This document shows positions 14,652 to 27,994 of a DNA stretch of 64,000 bases, piece by piece. The DNA lies in assembly GCA_963680875.1 (NCBI GenBank), contig OY804582.1, positions 55,942,646 to 56,006,645 of the forward strand, written 5' to 3'. The notes under the pieces are model-generated. The model searched no databases. It was not told where the DNA came from and saw nothing but the letters and a program-made list of their open reading frames with translations. Origin of the DNA: Bathymodiolus brooksi (taxonomy: Eukaryota; Mollusca; Bivalvia; Mytilida; Modiolidae). The position numbers and the translations under genes were made by a program. Every line of letters starts with the position of its first letter. Within the stretch, counting starts at the first letter, position 1.

Positions 14652-17600
14652 TATCAAATAACCCAAACACAACATCCGCCAAATAGTAATATTCTGTACT
14701 ACAATATCAAATAACCCAAACACAACATCCACCAAATAGTCATATTCCTGTACTACAATATCAAATAACCCAAACACAACATCCGCCAAATAGTCATATT
14801 CCTGTACTACAATATCAAATAACCCAAACACAACATTCGCCTAATAGTCATATTCCTGTGCTACAATATCAAATAACCCAAACACAACATCCGCCAAATA
14901 GTCATATTCTGTACTACAATAACAAATAACCCAAACACAACATCCACCAAATAGTCATATTCTGCACTACAATATCAACTAACCAAAAGACAACATCCAC
15001 CAAATAGTCATATTCCTGTACTACAATATCAAATAAGCCAAACACATCATCCGCCAAATAGTCATATTCCTGTACTACAATATCAAATTACCCAAACAAA
15101 ATATCCGCCAAATAGTCGTATTCCTGTACTACAATATCAAATAACCCAAACACAACATCCGCCAAATAGTCATATTCCTTTACTATAATATCAAATAACC
15201 CAAACACAACATCTGCCAAATAGTCGTATTCCTGTACTACAATATCAAATAACCCAAAGCACAACATCCGCCAAATAGTCATATTCCTGTACTACAATAT
15301 CAACTAACCAAAACACAACATCCACCAAATAGTCATATTCCTGTGCTACAATATCAAATAACCCAAACACAACATCGCCAAATAGTCATATTCTGTACCA
15401 CAATATCAACTAACCAAAACACAACATCCACCAAATAGTCATATTCCTGTACTACAATATCAAATAACCCAAACACAACATCCACCAAATAGTCATATTC
15501 CTGTGCTACAATATCAAATAACCCAAATACAACATCTGCCAAATTGTCATATTCCTGTACTACAATATCAAATAACCCAAACACAACATCTGCCAAATAG
15601 TCATATTCCTGTACTACAATATCAAATAATCAAAACACAACATCCACCAAATAGTCGTATTCCTTTACTACAATATCAAATAACCAAAACACAACATCCA
15701 CCAAATAGTCGTATTCCTTTACTACAATATCAAATAACCCAAACACAACATCAGCCAACTAGTCGTATTCCTGTACTACAATATCAAATAACCCAAACAC
15801 AACATCCGCCAAATAGTCATATTCCTGTACTACAATATCAAATAACCCAAACACAACATCCGCCAAATAGTCATATTCCTGTACTACAATATCAAATAAC
15901 CCAAACACAACATCTGCCTAATAGTCATATTCCTGTACTACAATATCAAATAACCCAAACACAACATCCACCAAATAGTCATATTCCTGTACTACAATAT
16001 CAAATAACCCAAACACAACATCCGCCAAATAGTCGTATTCCTTTACTACAATATCAAATAACAAAAACACAACATCCACCAAATAGTCATATTCCTGTAC
16101 TACAATATCAAATAACCCAAACACAACATTCACCAAATAGTCATATTCCTGTACTACAATATCAAATAACCCAAACACAACATCCGCCAAATAGTCGTAT
16201 TCCTTTACTACAATAACAAATAACCCAAACACAACATCAGCCAAATAGTCATATTCCTTTACTACAATATCAAATAACCAAAACACAACATCCACCAAAT
16301 AGTCATATTCCTGTACTACAATATCAAATAACTCAAACACAACATCTGCCAAATAGTCATATTCCTGTACTACAATATCAAATAACCCAAACACAACATC
16401 CACCAAATAGTCATATTCATGTGCTACAATATCAAATAACCCAAACACAACATCCGCCAAATAGTCATATTCTGTACTACAATATCAAATAACCCAAACA
16501 CAACATCCACCAAATAGTCATAATCCTGTACTACAATATCAAATAACCCAAACACAACATCAGCCAAATAGTCATATTCCTGTACTACAATATCAAATAA
16601 CCCAAACACAACATTCGCAAAATAGTCATATTCCTGTACTACAATAACAAATAACCCAAACACAACATCCACCAAATAGTCATATTATGTACTACAATAT
16701 CAACTAACCAAAAGACAACATCCACCAAATAGTCATATTCCTGTACTACAATATCAAATAACCCAAACACAACATCCGCCAAATAGTCATATTCCTGTGC
16801 TACAATATCAAATAACCCAAACACAACATCCGCCAAATAGTCATATTCCTTTACTATAATATCAAATAACCCAAACACAACATCTGCCAAATAGTCGTAT
16901 TCTTGTACTACAATATCAAATAACCCAAAGCATAATATCCGCCAAATAGTCATATTCCTGTACTACAATATCAAATAACCCAAACACAACATCCACCAAA
17001 TAGTCATATTCTGTACTACAATATCAACTAACCAAAACTTAACATCCACCAAATATTCATATTCCTGTACTACAATATCAACTAACCAAAACACAACATC
17101 CACCAAATAGTCATATTCCTGTACTACAATATCAAATAACCCAAACACAACATCCACCAAATAGTCATATTCCTGTGCTACAATATTAAATAACCCAAAC
17201 ACAACATCCGCCAAATAGTCCTATTCCTGTACTACAATATCAAATAACCCAAACACAACATCAGCCAAATAGTCGTATTCCTGTACTACAATATCAAATA
17301 ACCCAAACACAACATCCGCCAAATAGTCATATTCCTTTACTATTATATCAAATAACCTAAGCACAACATCTGCCAAATAGTCGTATTCCTGTACTACAAT
17401 ATCAAATAACCCAAAGCACAACATCCGCCAAATAGTCATATTCCTGTACTACAATATCAAATAACCCAAACACAACATCTGCCAACTAGTCGTATTCCTG
17501 TACTACAATATCAAATAACCAAAACACAACATCCACCAAATAGTCATATTCCTGTACTACAATATCAAATAACCCAAACACAACATCTGCCAAATAGTCA

Positions 17601-19287
17601 TATTCCTGTACTACAATGTCAAATAACCCAAACACAACATCCGCCAAATAGTCATATTCCTGTACTACAATATCAAATAACCCAAACACAACAACCGCCA
17701 AATAGTCATATTCCTGTACTACAATATCAACTAACCAAAACACAACATCCACCAAATATTCATATTCCTGTACTACAATATCAAATAACCCAAATACAAC
17801 ATCTGCCAAATTGTCATATTTCTGTATTACAATATCAAATAACCCAAACACAACATCTGCCAAATAGTCATATTCCTGTACTACAATATCAAATAACCCA
17901 AACACAACATCCACCAAATAGTCGTATTCCTTTACCACAATATCAAATAACCAAAACACAACATCCACCAAATAGTCGTATTCCTTTACTACAATATCAA
18001 ATAACCCAAACACAACATCTGCCAAATAGTCATATTCCTGTACTACAATATCAAATAACCCAAACACAACATCCGCCAAATAGTCATATTCCTGTGCTAC
18101 AATATCAAATAACCCAAACACAACATCCGCCAAATAGTAATATTCTGTACTACAATATCAAATAACCCAAACACAACATCCACCAAATAGTCATATTCCT
18201 GTACTAAAATATCAAATAACCCAAACACAACATCAGCCAAATAGTCATATTCCTGTACTACAATATCAAATAACCCAAACACAACATTCGCCTAATAGTC
18301 ATATTCCTGTGCTACAATATCAAATAACCCAAACACAACATCCGCCAAATAGTCATATTCTGTACTACAATAACAAATAACCCAAACACAACATCCACCA
18401 AATAGTCATATTCTGCACTACAATATCAACTAACCAAAAGACAACATCCACCAAATAGTCATATTCCTGTACTACAATATCAAATAAGCCAAACACATCA
18501 TCCGCCAAATAGTCATATTCCTGTACTACAATATCAAATAACCCAAACACAACATCCGCCAAATAGTCATATTCCTTTACTACAATATCAAATAACCAAA
18601 ACACAACATCCACCAAATAGTCGTATTCCTTTACTACAATATCAAATAACCCAAACACAACATCTGCCAAATTGTCATATTCCTGTACTACAATATCAAA
18701 TAACCCAAACACAACATCTGCCAAATAGTCATATTCCTGTACTACAATATCAAATAACCCAAACACAACATCTGCCAAATAGTCGTATTCCTTTACTACA
18801 ATATCAAATAACCAAAACACAACATCCACCAAATAGTCGTATTCCTTTACTACAATATCAAATAACCCAAACACAACATCCGCCAAATAGTCATATTCCT
18901 GTACTACAATATCAAATAACCCAAACACAAAATTCGCCAAATAGTCATATTCCTGTACTACAATATCAAATAACCCAAACACAACATCTGCCAAATAGTC
19001 ATATTCCTGTACTACAATATCAAATAACCCAAAAACAACATCCACCAAATAGTCATATTCCTGTACTACAATATCAAATAACCCAAATACAACATTCGCC
19101 AAATAGTCGTATTCCTTTACTACAATATCAAATAACCCAAACACAACATCCGCCAAATAGTCATATTCCTGTACTACAATATCAAATAACCCAAACACAA
19201 CATCCGCCAAATAGTCGTATTCCTTTACTACAATAACAAATAACCGAAACACAACATCAGCCAAATAGTCATATTTCTTTACTACAA
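14652..19287 (+). repeat. Higher-order unit C, tandem copy 2 (4,636 bp)
   Basis: This copy is colinear with 10,016-14,651 throughout. At its right end it runs into segment B rather than a third copy: the next monomers read ACACAATATCCACC where copy 1 was followed by the start of copy 2. The right part, from about 18,915, is also the left part of the second copy of segment B, so two different duplications overlap here. Confidence 0.89.
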
Positions 19288-22211
19288 TATCAAATAACCC
19301 AAACACAATATCCACCAAATAGTCGTATTACTGTACTACAATATCAAATAACCCAAACACAACATCCGCCAAATAGTCATATTCCTGTACTACAATATCA
19401 AATAACCCAAACACAACATCCACCAAATAGTCGTATTCCTGTACTACAATATCAAATAACCCAAACACAACATCACCAAATAGTCATATTCTTGTACTAC
19501 AATATCAAATAACCAAAACACAACATCCACCAAATAGTCATATTCCTGTACTACAATATCAAATAACCCAAACACAACATCCGTCAAATAGTCATATTCC
19601 TATACTACAATATCAAATAACCCAAACACAACATCCGCCAAATAGTCATATTCCTATACTACAATATCAAATAACCGAAACACAACATCCGCCAAATAGT
19701 CATATTCCTGTACTACAATATCAAATAACCGAAACACAATATCCGCCAAATAGTCGTATTCCTGTACTACAATATCAAATAACCGAAACACAACATCAGC
19801 CAAATAGTCGTATTCCAGGACTACAATATCAAATAACCAAAACACAACATCCACCAAATAGTCATATTCATGTACTACAATATCAAATAACCCAAACACA
19901 ACATCTGCCAAATAGTCATATTCCTGTACTACAATATCAAATAACCCAAACACAACATCCACCAAATAGTCATATTCCTGTACTACAATATCAAATAACC
20001 CAAACACAACATCCGCCAAATAGTCGTATTCCTTTACTACAATAACAAATAACCCAAACACAACATCAGCCAAATAGTCATATTCCTTTAATACAATATC
20101 AAATAACCAAAACACAACATCCACCAAATAGTCATATTCCTGTACTACAATATCAAATAACTCAAACACAACATCTGCCAAATAGTCATATTCCTGTACT
20201 ACAATATCAAATAACCCAAACACAACATCCACCAAATAGTCATATTCCTGTGCTACAATATCAAATAACCCAAACACAACATCCGCCAAATAGTCATATT
20301 CTGTACTACAATATCAAATAACCCAAACACAACATCCACCAAATAGTCATAATCCTGTACTACAATATCAAATAACCCAAACACAACATCAGCCAAATAG
20401 TCATATTCCTGTACTACAATATCAAATAACCCAAACACAACATTCGCAAAATAGTCATATTCCTGTGCTACAATATCAAATAACCCAAACACAACATCCA
20501 CCAAATAGTCATATTCTGTACTACAATAACAAATAACCCAAACACAACATCCATCAAATAGTCATTTCTGTACTACAATATCAACTAACCAAAAGACAAC
20601 ATCCACCAAATAGTCATATTCCTGTACTACAATATCAAATAACCCAAACACAACATCCGCCAAATAGTCATATTCCTGTGCTACAATATCAAATAAACCA
20701 AACACAACATCCGCCAAATAGTCATATTCCTGTACTACAATATCAAATAACCCAAACACAACATCCGCCAAATAGTCATATTCCTTTACTATAATATCAA
20801 ATAACCCAAACACAAAATCTGCCAAATAGTCGTATTCCTGTACTACAATATCAAATAACCCAAAGCACAATATCCGCCAAATAGTCATATTCCTGTACTA
20901 CAATATCAACTAACCAAAACACAACATCCACCAAATAGTCATATTCCAGTACTACAATATCAAATAACCCAAACACAACATCCACCAAATAGTCATATTC
21001 TGTACTACAATATCAACTAACCAAAACACAACATCCACCAAATAGTCATATTCCAGTACTACAATATCAACTAACCAAAACACAACATCCACCAAATAGT
21101 CATATTCCTGTACTACAATATCAAATAACCCAAACACAACATCCACCAAATAGTCATATTCCTGTGCTACAATATTAAATAACCCAAACACAACATCCGC
21201 CAAATAGTCCTATTCCTGTACTACAATATCAAATAACCCAAACAAAACATCAGCCAAATAGTCGTATTCCTGTACTACAATATCAAATAACCCAAACACA
21301 ACATCCGCCAAATAGTCATATTCCTTTACTATTATATCAAATAACCTAAGCACAACATCTGCCAAATAGTCGTATTCCTGTACTACAATATCAAATAACC
21401 CAAAGCACAACATCCGCCAAATAGTCATATTCCTGTACTACAATATCAAATAACCCAAACACAACATCTGCCAACTAGTCGTATTCCTGTACTACATTAT
21501 CAAATAACCCAAACACAACATCCGCCAAATAGTCATATTCCTGTACTACAATATCAAATAACCCAAACACAACATCCGCCAAATAGTCATATTCCTGTAC
21601 TACAATATCAAATAACCCAAACACAACATCTGCCTAATAGTCATATTCCTGTACTACAATATCAAATAACCCAAACACAACATCCACCAAATAGTCATAT
21701 TCCTGTACTACAATATCAAATAACCCAAACACAACATCCGCCAAATAGTCGTATTCCTTTACTACAATATCAAATAACAAAAACACAACATCCACCAAAT
21801 AGTCACATTCATGTACTACAATATCAAATAACCCAAACACAACATCTGCCAAATAGTCATATTCCTGTACTACAATATCAAATAACCCAAACACAACATC
21901 CACCAAATAGTCATATTCCTGTACTACAATATCAAATAACCCAAACACAACATCCGCCAAATAGTCGTATTCCTTTACTACAATAACAAATAACCCAAAC
22001 ACAACATCAGCCAACTAGTCGTATTCCTGTACTACAATATCAAATAACCCAAACACAACATCCGCCAAATAGTCATATTCCTGTACTACAATATCAAATA
22101 ACCCAAACACAACATCCGCCAAATAGTCATATTCCTGTACTACAATATCAAATAACCCAAACACAACATCTGCCTAATAGTCATATTCCTGTACTACAAT
22201 ATCAAATAACC
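18915..22211 (+). repeat. Higher-order segment B, copy 2
   Basis: This repeats 3,600-6,896 at an offset of 15,315 bp with the same sequence of length variants and point variants. One private change is TACTACATTATC near 21,495, where copy 1 has TACTACAATATC near 6,180. The copy stops matching at about 22,211, where a local 973 bp duplication begins again from an internal point (near 21,240). After that duplication the match to the left part of the window resumes at an offset of 16,288 bp (for example 6,859 with 23,147 and 7,777 with 24,065). Confidence 0.87.
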
Positions 22212-22212
22212 C
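21240..22212 (+). repeat. 973-bp tandem duplication, copy 1
   Basis: The segment starts at the CCAAACAAAACATCAGCC variant near 21,236 and is repeated directly afterwards. The period is 973 bp (18 monomers plus one base, from a 55-bp monomer containing AAAGCACAAC). It accounts exactly for the jump in offset between the two copies of segment B from 15,315 to 16,288. Confidence 0.87.
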
Positions 22213-23185
22213 AAACAAAACATCAGCCAAATAGTCGTATTCCTGTACTACAATATCAAATAACCCAAACACAACATCCGCCAAATAGTCATATTCCTTT
22301 ACTATTATATCAAATAACCTAAGCACAACATCTGCCAAATAGTCGTATTCCTGTACTACAATATCAAATAACCCAAAGCACAACATCCGCCAAATAGTCA
22401 TATTCCTGTACTACAATATCAAATAACCCAAACACAACATCTGCCAACTAGTCGTATTCCTGTACTACATTATCAAATAACCCAAACACAACATCCGCCA
22501 AATAGTCATATTCCTGTACTACAATATCAAATAACCCAAACACAACATCCGCCAAATAGTCATATTCCTGTACTACAATATCAAATAACCCAAACACAAC
22601 ATCTGCCTAATAGTCATATTCCTGTACTACAATATCAAATAACCCAAACACAACATCCACCAAATAGTCATATTCCTGTACTACAATATCAAATAACCCA
22701 AACACAACATCCGCCAAATAGTCGTATTCCTTTACTACAATATCAAATAACAAAAACACAACATCCACCAAATAGTCACATTCATGTACTACAATATCAA
22801 ATAACCCAAACACAACATCTGCCAAATAGTCATATTCCTGTACTACAATATCAAATAACCCAAACACAACATCCACCAAATAGTCATATTCCTGTACTAC
22901 AATATCAAATAACCCAAACACAACATCCGCCAAATAGTCGTATTCCTTTACTACAATAACAAATAACCCAAACACAACATCAGCCAACTAGTCGTATTCC
23001 TGTACTACAATATCAAATAACCCAAACACAACATCCGCCAAATAGTCATATTCCTGTACTACAATATCAAATAACCCAAACACAACATCCGCCAAATAGT
23101 CATATTCCTGTACTACAATATCAAATAACCCAAACACAACATCTGCCTAATAGTCATATTCCTGTACTACAATATCAAATAACCC
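22213..23185 (+). repeat. 973-bp tandem duplication, copy 2
   Basis: This repeats 21,240-22,212. Both copies carry the ACATTATC change (near 21,495 and 22,468), which is absent from the corresponding position near 6,180. The duplication therefore happened after that mutation and after segment B was copied, giving a relative order of events. Confidence 0.87.
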
Positions 23186-25208
23186 AAACACAACATCCAC
23201 CAAATAGTCATATTCCTGTACTACAATATCAAATAACCCAAACACAACATCCGCCAAATAGTCGTATTCCTTTACTACAATATCAAATAACAAAAACACA
23301 ACATCCACCAAATAGTCATATTCATGTACTACAATATCAAATAACCCAAACACAACATCTGCCAACTAGTCGTATTCCTGTACTACAATATCAAATAACC
23401 CAAACACAACATCCGCCAAATAGTCATATTCCTGTACTACAATATCAAATAACCCAAACACAACATCCGCCAAATAGTCATATTCCTTTACTACAATATC
23501 AAATAACCCAAACACAACATCTGCCTAATAGTCATATTCCTGTACTACAATATCAAATAACCCAAACACAACATCCACCAAATAGTCATATTCCTGTACT
23601 ACAATATCAAATAACCCAAACACAACATCCGCCAAATAGTCGTATTCCTTTACTACAATATCAAATAACAAAAACACAACATCCACCAAATAGTCATATT
23701 CATGTACTACAATATCAAATAACCCAAACACAACATCTGCCAAATAGTCATATTCCTGTACTACAATATCAAATAACCCAAACACAACATCCACCAAATA
23801 GTCATATTCCTGTACTACAATATCAAATAACCCAAACACAACATCCGCCAAATAGTCGTATTCCTTTACTACAATAACAAATAACCCAAACACAACATCA
23901 GCCAACTAGTCGTATTCCTGTACTACAATATCAAATAACCCAAACACAACATCCGCCAAATAGTCATATTCCTGTACTACAATATCAAATAACCCAAACA
24001 CAACATCCGCCAAATAGTCATATTCCTGTACTACAATATCAAATAACCCAAACACAACATCTGCCTAATAGTCATATTCCTGTACTACAATATCAAAAAA
24101 CCCAAACACAACATCCACCAAATAGTCATATTCCTGTACTACAATATCAAATAACCCAAACACAACATCCTCCAAATAGTCGTATTCCTTTACTACAATA
24201 TCAAATAACAAAAACACAACATCCACCAAATAGTCATATTCATGTACTACAATATCAAATAACCCAAACACAACATCTGCCAAATAGTCATATTCCTGTA
24301 CTACAATATCAAATAACCCAAACACAACATCCATCAAATAGTCATATTCCTGTACTACAATATCAAATAACCCAAACACAACATCCGCCAAATAGTCGTA
24401 TTCCTTTACTACAATAACAAATAACCCAAACACAACATCAGCCAAATAGTCATATTCCTTTACTACAATATCAAATAACCAAAACACAACATCCACCAAA
24501 TAGTCATATTCCTGTACTACAATATCAAATAACTCAAACACAACATCTGCCAAATAGTCATATTCCTGTACTACAATATCAAATAACCCAAACACAACAT
24601 CCACCAAATAGTCATATTCATGTGCTACAATATCAAATAACCCAAACACAACATCCGCCAAATAGTCATATTCTGTACTACAATATCAAATAACCCAAAC
24701 ACAACATCCACCAAATAGTCATAATCCTGTACTACAATATCAAATAACCCAAACACAACATCAGCCAAATAGTCATATTCCTGTACTACAATATCAAATA
24801 ACCCAAACACAACATTCGCAAATAGTCATATTCCTGTACTACAATAACAAATAACCCAAACACAACATCCACCAAATAGTCATATTCTGTACTACAATAT
24901 CAACTAACCAAAAGACAACATCCACCAAATAGTCATATTCCTGTACTACAATATCAAATAACCCAAACACAACATCCGCCAAATAGTCATATTCCTGTGC
25001 TACAATATCAAATAACCCAAACACAACATCCGCCAAATAGTCATATTCTGTACTACAATAACAAATAACCCAAACACAACATCCACCAAATAGTCATATT
25101 CTGCACTACAATATCAACTAACCAAAAGACAACATCCACCAAATAGTCATATTCCTGTACTACAATATCAAATAAGCCAAACACATCATCCGCCAAATAG
25201 TCATATTC

Positions 25209-26774
25209 CTGTACTACAATATCAAATAACCCAAACACAACATCCGCCAAATAGTCATATTCCTTTACTATAATATCAAATAACCCAAACACAACATCTG
25301 CCAAATAGTCGTATTCCTGTACTACAATATCAAATAACCCAAAGCACAACATCCGCCAAATAGTCATATTCCTGTACTACAATATCAACTAACCAAAACA
25401 CAACATCCACCAAATAGTCATATTCCTGTGCTACAATATCAAATAACCCAAACACAACATCGCCAAATAGTCATATTCTGTACTACAATATCAACTAACC
25501 AAAACACAACATCCACCAAATAGTCATATTCCTGTACTACAATATCAAATAACCCAAACACAACATCCACCAAATAGTCATATTCCTGTGCTACAATATC
25601 AAATAACCCAAACACAACATCCGCCAAATAGTCCTATTCCTGTACTACAATATCAAATAACCCAAACACAACATCCGCCAAATAGTCGTATTCCTGTACT
25701 ACAATATCAAATAACCCAAACACAACATCCGCCAAATAGTCATATTCCTTTACTATAATATCAAATAACCCAAACACAACATCTGCCAAATAGTCGTATT
25801 CCTGTACTACAATATCAAATAACCCAAAGCACAACATCCGCCAAATAGTCATATTCCTGTTCTACAATATCAAATAATCCAAACACAACATCTGCCAAAT
25901 AGTCGTATTCCTGTACTACAATATCAAATAACCAAAACACAACATCCACCAAATAGTCATATTCCTGTACTACAATATCAAATAACCCAAACACAACATC
26001 TGCCAAATAGTCATATTCCTGTACTACAATGTCAAATAACCCAAACACAACATCCGCCAAATAGTCATATTCCTGTACTACAATATCAAATAACCCAAAC
26101 ACAACATCCGCCAAATAGTCATATTCCTGTACTACAATATCAACTAACCAAAACACAACATCCACCAAATAGTCATATTCCTGTACTACAATATCAAATA
26201 ACCCAAATACAACATCTGCCAAATTGTCATATTCCTGTACTACAATATCAAATAACCCAAACACAACATCTGCCAAATAGTCATATTCCTGTACTACAAT
26301 ATCAAATAATCAAAACACAACATCCACCAAATAGTCGTATTCCTTTACTACAATATCAAATAACCAAAACACAACATCCACCAAATAGTCGTATTCCTTT
26401 ACTACAATATCAAATAACCCAAACACAACATCCGCCAAATAGTCATATTCCTGTACTACAATATCAAATAACCCAAACACAACATCTGCCAAATAGTCAT
26501 ATTCCTGTACTACAATATCAAATAACCCAAACACAACATCTGCCAAATAGTCATATTCCTGTACTACAATGTCAAATAACCCAAACACAACATCCGCCAA
26601 ATAGTCATATTCCTGTACTACAATATCAAATAACCCAAACACATCATCTGCCAAATAGTCATATTCCTGTACTACAATATCAAATAACCAGAACACAACA
26701 TCCACCAAATAGTCATATTCCTGTACTACAATATCAAATTACCCAAACAAAATATCCGCCAAATAGTCGTATTC
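25209..26774 (+). repeat. Higher-order unit D, copy 1 (1,566 bp, 29 monomers)
   Basis: The stretch 25,209-26,428 recurs at 26,775-27,994 with a constant offset of 1,566 bp, exactly 29 times 54. Landmarks include the ATCGCCAAATAG variant (25,460 and 27,026), the CCTATTCC variant, the TTACTATAATATC variant and the TGTTCTAC/AATCCAAAC monomer. The interval 26,429-26,774 belongs only to the first copy and resembles part of the long phase-continuous block described at 473-1897. Confidence 0.87.
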
Positions 26775-27994
26775 CTGTACTACAATATCAAATAACCCAA
26801 ACACAACATCCGCCAAATAGTCATATTCCTTTACTATAATATCAAATAACCCAAACACAACATCTGCCAAATAGTCGTATTCCTGTACTACAATATCAAA
26901 TAACCCAAAGCACAACATCCGCCAAATAGTCATATTCCTGTACTACAATATCAACTAACCAAAACACAACATCCACCAAATAGTCATATTCCTGTGCTAC
27001 AATATCAAATAACCCAAACACAACATCGCCAAATAGTCATATTCTGTACTACAATATCAACTAACCAAAACACAACATCCACCAAATAGTCATATTCCTG
27101 TACTACAATATCAAATAACCCAAACACAACATCCACCAAATAGTCATATTCCTGTGCTACAATATCAAATAACCCAAACACAACATCCGCCAAATAGTCC
27201 TATTCCTGTACTACAATATCAAATAACCCAAACACAACATCCGCCAAATAGTCGTATTCCTGTACTACAATATCAAATAACCCAAACACAACATCCGCCA
27301 AATAGTCATATTCCTTTACTATAATATCAAATAACCCAAACACAACATCTGCCAAATAGTCGTATTCCTGTACTACAATATCAAATAACCCAAAGCACAA
27401 CATCCGCCAAATAGTCATATTCCTGTTCTACAATATCAAATAATCCAAACACAACATCTGCCAAATAGTCGTATTCCTGTACTACAATATCAAATAACCA
27501 AAACACAACATCCACCAAATAGTCATATTCCTGTACTACAATATCAAATAACCCAAACACAACATCTGCCAAATAGTCATATTCCTGTACTACAATGTCA
27601 AATAACCCAAACACAACATCCGCCAAATAGTCATATTCCTGTACTACAATATCAAATAACCCAAACACAACATCCGCCAAATAGTCATATTCCTGTACTA
27701 CAATATCAACTAACCAAAACACAACATCCACCAAATAGTCATATTCCTGTACTACAATATCAAATAACCCAAATACAACATCTGCCAAATTGTCATATTC
27801 CTGTACTACAATATCAAATAACCCAAACACAACATCTGCCAAATAGTCATATTCCTGTACTACAATATCAAATAATCAAAACACAACATCCACCAAATAG
27901 TCGTATTCCTTTACTACAATATCAAATAACCAAAACACAACATCCACCAAATAGTCGTATTCCTTTACTACAATATCAAATAACCCAAACACAA
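26775..27994 (+). repeat. Higher-order unit D, copy 2 (partial)
   Basis: This is colinear with 25,209-26,428. It ends where ACATCAGCCAACTAGTCG replaces the CCGCC monomer, which is the left end of unit E. A D-like block is also present inside unit E (near 30,888-31,725 and 36,338-37,175) and near 50,474-51,212 and 55,441-56,116. Confidence 0.85.
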
